Below are positions 1 through 5,462 of a DNA stretch of 10,160 bases, one piece after another (the stretch's first letter is position 1; each line of letters begins with the position of its first letter). The stretch spans positions 1 through 10,160 of the forward strand of contig DXGD01000101.1 of the NCBI GenBank assembly GCA_019114115.1. The letters are read 5' to 3'. The notes beneath the pieces were generated by a model. The model did no database searches. It was given only the letters and a program-made list of their open reading frames with translations, and was not told the origin of the DNA. The translations under genes and the position numbers were made by a program. The DNA is from Candidatus Nesterenkonia stercoripullorum. Lineage in GTDB: Bacteria > Actinomycetota > Actinomycetes > Actinomycetales > Micrococcaceae.

Positions 1-727
1 CGGTGACGATGAAGGGGGCGTTCCCACCGAGCTCCATCGAGGTGTTGAGGACCCGGTCCGCGCACTGGCCCAGCAGTATCCGGCCGACCTGGGTGGAGCC
101 GGTGAAGGAGAGTTTGCGCACCCGGTCATCGGCCAGCCAGGCGGAGACCACGCCGGAGGCGTCCGTGGTCGCGGCGACGTGCACTACGCCCTCGGGAACG
201 CCGGCCTCGCGGAGGATATCGGCGATCGCGAAGGCCGTCAGCGGCGTCTCCGCAGCTGGCTTGAGGAGCACGGAGCATCCGGCGGCCAGTGCCGGGCCGA
301 TCTTCCGCGTGGCCATGGCCGCAGGGAAATTCCAAGGCGTGATCAGCACGGCGACGCCCACCGGATGGCGCGTCACGATGTTGCGCACGCCCCCGGCCGG
401 GGCCGGGGAGTAGTCTCCGGCGGGGCGGACGGCTTCTTCGGCGTACCAGCGGAAGAACTCTGCGGCGTAGCTGACCTCCGCTGCGGCGTCGTTGAGTGAC
501 TTGCCGTTCTCCTGGCTGATGATCCCGGCCAGCCGCTCCTTCTGGTCCGCCATCTGGGTGAAGGCCTTCATCAGGACGTCGGCGCGGTGCCGGGGTGACG
601 ACTGCCGCCAGGCCTGGAACCCCATGTGGGCGCTCTCGACCAGAGCTGCGGCTTCCGCGGGCGTGGTGTCATGCACTGAGCCGAGGGCGGCGCCGGTAGC
701 GGGGTTGGTCACGGTGATGGAGGTCAT
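1..727 (-). CDS. gabD: NAD(P)-dependent succinate-semialdehyde dehydrogenase, 3' end cut by window edge
   Basis: Oxidises succinate semialdehyde to succinate, the second step of GABA breakdown in the cytoplasm. The first 242 residues are visible, about half of the usual 455-490. The ATG at 727-725 follows an AAGGAG ribosome binding site. Aldehyde dehydrogenase landmarks appear in the expected order: TPWNFP around residue 130 (cofactor/oxyanion Asn133), LLKPA with Lys156, FTGSTQVG from 208, and MELGGNAPF with the general-base Glu232. The catalytic Cys would lie about 34 residues further on, outside the window. The start is 15 bp after the gabT stop, so the two genes are almost certainly cotranscribed. 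The assignment to succinate semialdehyde rather than another aldehyde rests on the gabT neighbour and the overall GabD-like sequence. The cofactor preference cannot be read from this part. Confidence 0.88.
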   Translation of the reverse strand, partial: MTSITVTNPATGAALGSVHDTTPAEAAALVESAHMGFQAWRQSSPRHRADVLMKAFTQMADQKERLAGIISQENGKSLNDAAAEVSYAAEFFRWYAEEAVRPAGDYSPAPAGGVRNIVTRHPVGVAVLITPWNFPAAMATRKIGPALAAGCSVLLKPAAETPLTAFAIADILREAGVPEGVVHVAATTDASGVVSAWLADDRVRKLSFTGSTQVGRILLGQCADRVLNTSMELGGNAPFIVT

Positions 728-742
728 CGTTCTCCTTCAGCT

Positions 743-2074
743 TCAGCGCGCCGCGAGGGCCTCGGTGATGACGGTCAGCCCTTCGCGCAGCAGCTCGTCG
801 TCGATGGTCAGCGGAGGCAGCAGCCGGATCACGTTGCCGTAGGTCCCGCAGGTCAGCGTCACGACGCCGACGGCGCGGGCAGCGGCTGCGACGGCACCGG
901 CGAGTGCGGCCTCGGGCGCGGCGGTCTCGGGGTCCACCAGCTCGACGGCGAGCATCGCCCCGCGCCCGCGGATATCCCCGATGCGCGCATCGTTGGCCTG
1001 GGCTGCCCGCAAGTGCTCGGTGACCAGCGCTTCGATCTCCCGAGCGCGGCTGAGCAGGTCCAGCTCCTCCATAGTGCCGATGGCGCCGAGCGCAGCGGCG
1101 CAGGCCACCGGATTCCCGCCGTAGGTGCCGCCGAGCCCGCCGGAATGGGCGGCGTCCATGACGTCGGCGCGACCTGTGACGGCTGAGAGCGGCATGCCCC
1201 CCGCGATTCCCTTGGCGGTGGTGATCAGATCAGGCTCGACGCCTTCCTCCGCGCAGGCGAACCAGGCACCGGTTCTGGCGAATCCGGTCTGGATCTCGTC
1301 AGCGATGAAGAGCACGTCATTCTCGCGGCACCACTGGGAGACCCGGGTCAGGAAACCCTCCGCCGGGACGATGAATCCGCCCTCACCCTGGATGGGCTCG
1401 ATGATGACGGCGGCCAGTGACCCGGCGCCGATCTGCTTCTCCAGCTGATCGATGGCCCGCTCGGCTGCCTGGTCGCCGGTGAGGCCGTCCCGGTAGGGGT
1501 ATGAGCCGGACACCCGGTAGATCTCCGGTGCGAAGGGTCCGAAGCTGTGCTTATAGGGCATCGACTTCGCGGTCAGCGTCATCGTCAGGGTGGTCCTGCC
1601 GTGGTAGGCATGGTCGAAGGCCGCCACGGCCTGCTTGCCGGTGTAGGCGCGTGCGATCTTCACCGCGTTCTCGACCGCTTCGGCGCCTGAGTTGAACAGC
1701 GCCGAGCGGCTCTGGCCCGGGACAGGCGTGAGTTCGCTGAGCTTCTCCGCCACTGCGATGTAGCCCTCGTAGGGGGTGACCATGAAGCAGGAGTGCGTGA
1801 ACTGGGCCGCCTGATCCGCCACGGCGGAGACGACGGCGGGTGCGGAGGCGCCCACTGTCGTCACAGCGATCCCGGACCCGAGGTCGATGAGCCGGTTCCC
1901 GTCGACGTCCTCGATGATGCCCCGATCGGAGCGCACCGCATAGGTGGGCATGAGGGCTGAGACGCCAGCGGCGACGGCGGCGGAGTGCCGCTGCTGGAGC
2001 GCGCGAGCCTTCGGGCCGGGCAGGTCCGTCGCCAGGTGGCGGGACTGGGGGAGTGCGGTGTGCTGTTCAGACAT
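743..2074 (-). CDS. gabT: 4-aminobutyrate aminotransferase (class III, PLP-dependent)
   Basis: Transfers the amino group of GABA to 2-oxoglutarate, giving succinate semialdehyde and glutamate. The protein has 443 residues, normal for bacterial GabT. Fold-type I aminotransferase motifs are clear: NSGAEAVENAVKIAR (128-142) for phosphate binding, FDHAYHGRT (153-161), EPIQGEGG (226-233), IADEIQTGFARTG (257-269) with Asp259 contacting the pyridine nitrogen, and TTAKGIAGG with the Schiff-base Lys288. The frame stays open upstream to 2245, but family similarity begins at the MSEQ start (2074) and the upstream part overlaps the divergent regulator. The best ribosome binding site, GAGGAAG at 2095-2089, lies an unusually long 14 nt from this ATG, and there is no alternative in-frame start nearby. 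First gene of a gabT-gabD operon, divergent from a LysR-type regulator. Confidence 0.93.
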   Translation of the reverse strand: MSEQHTALPQSRHLATDLPGPKARALQQRHSAAVAAGVSALMPTYAVRSDRGIIEDVDGNRLIDLGSGIAVTTVGASAPAVVSAVADQAAQFTHSCFMVTPYEGYIAVAEKLSELTPVPGQSRSALFNSGAEAVENAVKIARAYTGKQAVAAFDHAYHGRTTLTMTLTAKSMPYKHSFGPFAPEIYRVSGSYPYRDGLTGDQAAERAIDQLEKQIGAGSLAAVIIEPIQGEGGFIVPAEGFLTRVSQWCRENDVLFIADEIQTGFARTGAWFACAEEGVEPDLITTAKGIAGGMPLSAVTGRADVMDAAHSGGLGGTYGGNPVACAAALGAIGTMEELDLLSRAREIEALVTEHLRAAQANDARIGDIRGRGAMLAVELVDPETAAPEAALAGAVAAAARAVGVVTLTCGTYGNVIRLLPPLTIDDELLREGLTVITEALAAR

Positions 2075-2145
2075 ATCTTGATCATCTGCTTCCTCAGGCC
2101 ATGCCGTCCAATGCCTCTTCAGCAGAAAAGGTATGCTCTGCAGGC
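2075..2145. promoter_or_regulatory. gabT / LysR divergent control region
   Basis: This 71-bp gap separates the divergent gabT and LysR-type genes, where such regulators usually bind. Candidate -10 elements of TAnnnT form overlap back to back: TATGCT (2132-2137) for the regulator and TACCTT (2133-2128, minus) for gabT. No convincing -35 element is visible for either. Symmetry elements are GCAGA-N10-TCTGC (2122-2141), AGCA-N9-TGCT (2121-2137) and ATGCCT ... AGGCAT (2111-2116 and 2142-2147). There is also a direct repeat ATGCC at 2101 and 2111, one helical turn apart. The distance from TATGCT to the regulator ATG suggests a nearly leaderless mRNA. All of this is pattern reading, not proof of binding. 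Confidence 0.45.
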
Positions 2146-3033
2146 ATGGAGATACGTTTGCTGAGATACTTCCTCGCCATTGTCGAGAACGGGACGGTGA
2201 CTGAGGCCGCAGCCGGGCTGCAGATGACTCAGCCGGCGCTGTCACGCCAGATCGCCATACTGGAACGACGTCTCGGGCTGCGGCTCTTCCAGCGGGTGGG
2301 CGCCCGGAACGTGCTGACCCGCGAGGGGCAGGAGTTCGTGCCCGCGGCGAGGAAGGTGCTGCACGCCGAGGCGAACGCGCGGCAGCTCGCGCAGATCCTG
2401 GCCTCCGGCCAGCTCAGTCGGGTGTCCCTGGCTGCTCCGCGGACCACGCTGATCGACGTCGTCGCGCCGTTCATGGCGACCTTCACGGACGACGATCCCT
2501 CGCCCGAGGTCAGCGAGACCGCCATCGACGCCGATCCGGCCCGGATGCTCACCGAGCACGACCTTCTCATCACCACGCATAGCGGGGAGGCTGGTGGGCA
2601 CGGGTCGATGCCGCTGGCCCGCCTGCCGGTCTGGGCCTATGTCCCCGAAGAGCACCGCCTGGCTGGGCGTGGCGAGGTCAGTATCGCAGAGCTGGCCGAG
2701 GAGCCTCTGATCCTGCCGTCGCAGGACTTCCGGGCGCGGCAGGTCATCGCCGGAGCGCTCGACGTCGCCGGGCTGCGGCCGAAGGACACTGTCGAGGTCT
2801 ATCACGGCAGGGTCGCTCAGGCGCTGGCGCAGGCCGGGCGCGGGATCGCCGTCGTCTCCGACGATGCCTACTTCGGTCTGGTGCCGCTGACGATCACCTT
2901 CCGCGACGAGCCGCTGCGGGTCGCGCTGCATGCGGCCTGGCGAGCCGATCACTATGCCCGCGAGACGCTGGAACACCTCGCCCTCCGGCTGCGGGCATTC
3001 TGCAGCGCCAGGTACGGACCGACGCTGGGGTGA
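2146..3033 (+). CDS. LysR-type transcriptional regulator, probable regulator of gabTD
   Basis: A 295-residue protein of standard LysR length. The N-terminal winged helix-turn-helix spans about residues 1-60: LRYFLAIVENGTVTEAA, then the recognition helix region MTQPALSRQIAILERRLG and LFQR. This is the classic LysR pattern. The remainder, from about residue 90, is the periplasmic-binding-protein-like effector domain. MEIRLLRYF is taken as the start because that is where LysR proteins begin. The open frame reaches back to 2053, but the extra 31 residues overlap gabT and have no LysR similarity. No good Shine-Dalgarno sequence precedes the ATG, and a -10-like TATGCT sits 8 nt upstream, so a leaderless or near-leaderless transcript is possible. 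Divergent placement suggests control of gabTD in response to GABA or a derivative, which is inferred only. Confidence 0.88.
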   Translation: MEIRLLRYFLAIVENGTVTEAAAGLQMTQPALSRQIAILERRLGLRLFQRVGARNVLTREGQEFVPAARKVLHAEANARQLAQILASGQLSRVSLAAPRTTLIDVVAPFMATFTDDDPSPEVSETAIDADPARMLTEHDLLITTHSGEAGGHGSMPLARLPVWAYVPEEHRLAGRGEVSIAELAEEPLILPSQDFRARQVIAGALDVAGLRPKDTVEVYHGRVAQALAQAGRGIAVVSDDAYFGLVPLTITFRDEPLRVALHAAWRADHYARETLEHLALRLRAFCSARYGPTLG

Positions 3034-3037
3034 GGCG

Positions 3038-3064
3038 CTGGCCAAGGTTCAGCTGGGCAAGGTT
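3038..3064. repeat. Short imperfect tandem repeat after the LysR gene
   Basis: CTGGCCAAGGTT (3038-3049) is followed after three bases by CTGGGCAAGGTT (3053-3064), a 15-bp period with one mismatch in the 12-bp core. It lies between the LysR stop and the toxin-antitoxin promoter. It may be a chance duplication or a small scar at the edge of the inserted relBE module. No function is evident. Confidence 0.4.
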
Positions 3065-3090
3065 TCCACTGCCGGGCTGACTCTGGTCCG

Positions 3091-3136
3091 TTGCCGCAGT
3101 GCGTGAGACAATGAATATGTCGAATACAAGTATTCA
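3091..3136 (+). promoter_or_regulatory. relBE promoter with palindromic operator
   Basis: A perfect inverted repeat, GAATAC-AA-GTATTC, lies at 3122-3135. A second, outer pair, TGAATA at 3112-3117 and TATTCA at 3131-3136, shares the right arm. A plausible promoter overlaps it: -35-like TTGCCG (3091-3096), 16-bp spacer, -10-like GAATAT (3113-3118). The palindrome ends 11 bp before the antitoxin ATG. This is the expected layout for autoregulation by a ribbon-helix-helix RelB antitoxin and its RelBE complex. The palindrome is directly visible. Its role as operator is inferred from the family. Confidence 0.65.
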
Positions 3137-3146
3137 GGAGGGTGAG

Positions 3147-3374
3147 ATGCCCACGACTATCCGCCTCAAGGGTGACCTTGAGTATCGCATCAAGAAGCTG
3201 GCCACCACGACCGGCCGGCCCCAGAGCTTCTACATCAACCAGATGATCGAGCGGGAGATCGACCGCATCGAGTGGGAATACTCTATCCTCCAGGATGTCG
3301 GGGATCACCGGGCAGGGCGGCTCAGGACGATCTCCCACGAGGACATGAAGGCAGAACTTGACCTGGACGATTGA
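3147..3374 (+). CDS. relB: RelB-family (ribbon-helix-helix) antitoxin
   Basis: A 75-residue protein. The N-terminal TTIRLKGDLEYRIKKLA followed by TTGRPQSFYINQMIEREID (residues 3-39) is a ribbon-helix-helix DNA-binding domain of the RelB/DUF6290 antitoxin type. The C-terminal part (about 45-75), ending in an acidic DMKAELDLDD, is the usual toxin-wrapping segment, flexible and protease-sensitive in this family. It would neutralise the downstream RelE-type toxin and repress its own operon. The ATG at 3147 is chosen because it follows AGGAGG with a 5-nt spacer. The frame is open upstream to 3099, but that stretch contains the operator palindrome. The stop lies 17 bp inside the toxin gene, a coupling often seen in type II modules. 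Codon use looks less GC-rich than in the neighbours, consistent with horizontal acquisition. Confidence 0.87.
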   Translation: MPTTIRLKGDLEYRIKKLATTTGRPQSFYINQMIEREIDRIEWEYSILQDVGDHRAGRLRTISHEDMKAELDLDD

Positions 3375-3642
3375 GTACACGCCCAAAGTCTTCAAAGCTT
3401 TCAAGAAGGACTTGGACCGTCAGGTCGTACGGCGCATGATCGCAAAGCTCGAAGAAGCCGCCACACTCGAAGACCCCACGACGATGGCCAAGCCCTTGAC
3501 CGGCAATTTGAGGGGATTGTGGTCCTACCGAATCGGCGGCGGCTATCGTGTCATTGTTGACGTCCAGCAGGACCGCCTCGTCATCCTGGCCCTCGCCGCG
3601 GGGCCGCGTCGCGACATCTACGACGGCTCAACGCCCTGGTGA
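3358..3642 (+). CDS. relE: RelE-family mRNA interferase toxin
   Basis: A 94-residue protein of the RelE/ParE superfamily, predicted to cleave mRNA in the ribosomal A site. The start is TTG at 3358, overlapping the antitoxin by 17 bp. This gives MTWTIEYTPKVFKAFKKD, the standard RelE amino terminus, with an AAGG sequence upstream. Features are helices rich in Lys/Arg (residues 10-32), KPLTGNLRGLWSYRIGGGYRVI (45-66) with Lys45, Arg52, Arg58 and Arg64, and a C-terminal GPRRDIYD (82-89) with Arg84, Arg85 and Tyr88. Family members use basic residues and a C-terminal Tyr in catalysis. All expected positions look filled, so the toxin appears intact. RelE rather than ParE is favoured by the C-terminal motif and the RelB-type partner. 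Substrate preference is not visible. Confidence 0.87.
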   Translation: MTWTIEYTPKVFKAFKKDLDRQVVRRMIAKLEEAATLEDPTTMAKPLTGNLRGLWSYRIGGGYRVIVDVQQDRLVILALAAGPRRDIYDGSTPW

Positions 3643-3664
3643 CTCGTAACGAACACCATCCAGA

Positions 3665-3678
3665 CGGGGAGATCCCCG
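3665..3678 (+). terminator. Hairpin after relBE, possible terminator
   Basis: CGGGG-AGAT-CCCCG forms a GC-only five-pair stem with a four-base loop 22 nt after the toxin stop. No T tract follows, so it is either a weak intrinsic terminator of the actinobacterial kind or chance symmetry in GC-rich DNA. Confidence 0.35.
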
Positions 3679-3722
3679 AGACACCGATCTGCTGTGTCCG
3701 TTGCATCGCGGGCGCTCAACCC

Positions 3723-3752
3723 TTGACCCCCGGTCGCCGGCGTACCTACCGT
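3723..3752 (+). promoter_or_regulatory. Promoter for the DUF899 gene
   Basis: TTGACC (3723-3728) and TACCGT (3747-3752) are separated by 18 bp, a good match to the actinobacterial housekeeping sigma pattern TTGACn / TAnnnT. Transcription would begin near 3759 and leave a leader of about 80 nt before the ATG at 3840. The rest of the 197-bp gap between relE and this gene (3643-3839) shows nothing else beyond the hairpin at 3665-3678. A 60-codon open frame in the gap looks spurious. Confidence 0.5.
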
Positions 3753-3839
3753 GATCGGACCCGGCCGAGGTGCATCTCCTGCCCAAGAGCCCACGCACAT
3801 CAGCTCACCCTTGGCCCCTAGCGCACAAGGGAGCGCATC

Positions 3840-4550
3840 ATGGACGCATCGGTCCAGGCCCACCCTCCCGTCGTCGATACGGCGACGTGGCAGCAGGAAG
3901 TGGACGCGCTGCGGATGCGGGAGAAGGCCGCAACGCGGGAGCTCGACGCCATCGCAGCCCAGCGCCGTCGTCTGCCGATGGTAGAGATGCCCGAGTACAC
4001 GCTGATGGGCCGTGACGGCCCGGTAACTCTCGCGGAGACCTTCGCCGGCACATCGCAGCTGATCACCTATCACCACATGTGGTCGCCGGGCCAGACTTGG
4101 CAATGCGGCGGCTGCACCGGGTTCACCTCGCAGTTCACCCGGCTGGATTTCCTGGCTCCCTATGACGCGCGTTTCGTCATCGTGACCCAGGGGGAGATCG
4201 GCGAGGCCCTGGCCTACAAAGAGCGGGTGGGCAACGCCATGGAGTGGTATTCGACGGCGGAGAGCTCCTTCGGCGCGGATGTCGGTGCCCCTGCCGGGGG
4301 TGGCTTCGCGGTGAACGTGTTTCTGCGCGACGGCGACACGGTCTACCGCACATGGACCAGCACCGGGCGCGGGACTGAGCAGCTCAGCCACACGTTCGCG
4401 CTGGTGGACCTGCTGCCCTGGGGCCGCCAGGAGCCGTGGCAGGACTCCCCGGAGGGGTGGCCGCAGAGCGCGACGTACTCGAAATGGCTGGACTCCCCGG
4501 ATGTGGCCGCTCTCTACGGGCGGCCGCCGGCTCCGACTGAGGGCGGCTGA
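3840..4550 (+). CDS. DUF899 family thioredoxin-fold protein
   Basis: A 236-residue protein of the DUF899 (thioredoxin-like) family, whose biochemical role is unknown. The start follows AAGGGAG with a 6-nt spacer. Residues 17-45 form a charged helix typical of the family (WQQEVDALRMREKAATREL), followed by LPMVEMPEYTLMGRDGPVTLAETFAG. The segment LITYHHMWSPGQTWQCGGCTGF (74-95) holds a C-x-x-C motif, Cys89-Gly-Gly-Cys92, at the place where thioredoxins have their active site. The segments FVIVTQGEIGEALAYKERVG and EWYSTAESSFGADVG also match the family pattern. No signal peptide or membrane segment is seen, so it is cytoplasmic. It has its own promoter and is not in an operon. A redox or detoxification role is possible from the fold and cysteines but is not established. 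Confidence 0.82.
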   Translation: MDASVQAHPPVVDTATWQQEVDALRMREKAATRELDAIAAQRRRLPMVEMPEYTLMGRDGPVTLAETFAGTSQLITYHHMWSPGQTWQCGGCTGFTSQFTRLDFLAPYDARFVIVTQGEIGEALAYKERVGNAMEWYSTAESSFGADVGAPAGGGFAVNVFLRDGDTVYRTWTSTGRGTEQLSHTFALVDLLPWGRQEPWQDSPEGWPQSATYSKWLDSPDVAALYGRPPAPTEGG

Positions 4551-4582
4551 GTCAGGCCAGCACGAGCCGCAGCAACACACGG

Positions 4583-4596
4583 GGACGGACCCGTCC
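4583..4596. terminator. Hairpin between convergent genes, possible terminator
   Basis: GGACG-GACC-CGTCC is a five-pair stem with a four-base loop. It lies in the 93-bp gap between the convergent DUF899 and kinase stops. It has no T tract on either strand, so terminator function, perhaps in both directions, is only suggested. Confidence 0.3.
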
Positions 4597-4643
4597 AGCA
4601 CCACCGGGACGTATCCGCCCAGCAGGCCAGCCGGGAAACCAGC

Positions 4644-5321
4644 TCAGCCCGCTGGCATCTCCACGATGAGATCGGCCCGGGTCGCCGTCGACGCGATGAA
4701 TTCCGCATTGACCTGGTCGCTGCCCAGCGCATGGGACTGTGCCGCGGCAGGTGGCACGCCATGACGTTCGTGACGGGCGATGAGCCGTCGCTGACGAAGT
4801 TCGGCGCCGACGCTGAGGAACCACGTCGAGCTCAGCAGCGCCGGTATCCGTCCCCAAGGGCCCTGCTCAGCCAGCAGATAATTGCCCTCCACGATCACCA
4901 CGCTGTGATCGGCGCTGACGGCTACAGCGCCCGCAATGGGCTCCTCCAGGTCCCGGTCGAAGGCCGGAGCATAGACAGCCTCCAGGGCATCATCACCGGG
5001 TCCGCGCTGCCTGGCGATCCGCTCCAGCGTGTGGACGAAGCCGTGCGCGTCGAACGTGTCGATGGCCCCCTTGCGGTGGGCGCGGCCGAGCCGTTCCAGC
5101 TCGGCACCGGCCAGGTGGTAACCGTCCATCGGCAGCACGACGGCGTTATCGGAGCCGAGATGGTCCAGCAACGACGCGGCGAGAGTGGATTTGCCGGCAC
5201 CAGGCTCTCCCGTGATCCCCAGCAGCACGCGTTCGTCCCTCTCCATGAGGCTCTGGATCGCAGCGAGAAGACCCTCCATGCGACTGCCGTCTATCCGCGG
5301 TGGCGGGACTGGGTGGGTCAC
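4644..5321 (-). CDS. P-loop small-molecule kinase (FrcK/YggC-like, uridine/pantothenate kinase superfamily)
   Basis: A 225-residue cytoplasmic kinase. Residues 35-46, GITGEPGAGKST, are a Walker A P-loop. VLPMDGYHL (62-70) supplies the catalytic-type Asp66. The downstream segments RKGAIDTFDAHGFV, YAPAFDRDLEEP and VVIVEGNYLL match the set annotated as nucleoside/nucleotide kinase or fructose-transport kinase (FrcK, YggC), related to pantothenate kinase CoaA and uridine kinase. The start chosen is GTG at 5321, because AGGGAG lies 6 nt upstream. The frame also has a GTG at 5348 without a ribosome binding site. It is divergent from two polyol/sugar dehydrogenases, so a ketose or related sugar is a reasonable substrate guess. 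A nucleoside or pantothenate-like substrate cannot be excluded. The exact substrate of most family members is unproven. Confidence 0.8.
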   Translation of the reverse strand: MTHPVPPPRIDGSRMEGLLAAIQSLMERDERVLLGITGEPGAGKSTLAASLLDHLGSDNAVVLPMDGYHLAGAELERLGRAHRKGAIDTFDAHGFVHTLERIARQRGPGDDALEAVYAPAFDRDLEEPIAGAVAVSADHSVVIVEGNYLLAEQGPWGRIPALLSSTWFLSVGAELRQRRLIARHERHGVPPAAAQSHALGSDQVNAEFIASTATRADLIVEMPAG

Positions 5322-5458
5322 CTGGTACTCCCTACAGTGTACGGACACGGTCGCTGACGAGGTGCTCTTGATCGTACCGTCGCAGCGGATGACCTCTCGG
5401 ATATCATGGCCGAGAAGAAGCTCAGCCCTGAGCCACTGGATCCAACGGAGGAGCGCCC
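5322..5458. promoter_or_regulatory. Divergent control region between kinase and SDR genes
   Basis: Two perfect inverted repeats are visible. TCTCGG-N9-CCGAGA spans 5395-5415 and overlaps a -10-like TATCAT (5402-5407) pointing to the SDR gene. GCTCAG-CC-CTGAGC spans 5420-5433. Toward the kinase, a TACGAT -10-like element lies at 5376-5371, about 50 nt before its GTG. No strong -35 is seen for either direction. The kinase ribosome binding site AGGGAG is at 5333-5328. The SDR ribosome binding site GGAGGA is just before 5459. A sugar-responsive repressor binding one or both palindromes is a reasonable inference. No regulator gene is adjacent in this window. Confidence 0.5.
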
Positions 5459-5462
5459 ATGA
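5406..5462 (+). CDS. Possible 18-residue leader peptide upstream of the SDR gene
   Basis: An ATG at 5406 opens a short frame encoding MAEKKLSPEPLDPTEERP. Its TGA (5460-5462) overlaps the SDR start codon as ATGA, a common arrangement for translational coupling. The peptide is charged and proline-containing, without a run of one amino acid that would point to attenuation. It lacks a clear ribosome binding site, and its ATG overlaps a candidate -10 element (TATCAT). If that element is real, the frame would not be transcribed. Chance is a serious alternative. Confidence 0.22.
   Translation: MAEKKLSPEPLDPTEERP

Noticed and set aside
2075..2245. N-terminal extension of GabT by 57 residues
   Set aside because: It would overlap the LysR gene and the divergent promoter region. 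The added residues lack aminotransferase similarity, and the MSEQ start gives normal GabT length.
2242..3045. 267-codon minus-strand frame opposite the LysR gene
   Set aside because: It is antisense to a clear LysR-type protein, its composition is an Arg/Gly/Pro-rich artefact, and it has no family features.
3639..3821. 60-codon frame after relE
   Set aside because: The start overlaps the toxin stop with no ribosome binding site, the composition is low-quality, and it crosses the hairpin and the DUF899 promoter. No family is recognised.
3618..4604. 328-codon open frame on the minus strand across the DUF899 gene
   Set aside because: It is the antisense shadow of a well-supported gene in GC-rich DNA. 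It is Arg/Pro-rich, has no recognisable domain, and runs over the DUF899 promoter.
5322..5348. Upstream GTG start (5348) for the P-loop kinase
   Set aside because: The GTG at 5321 has AGGGAG at proper spacing. The upstream GTG has none and would place that ribosome binding site inside the coding region.
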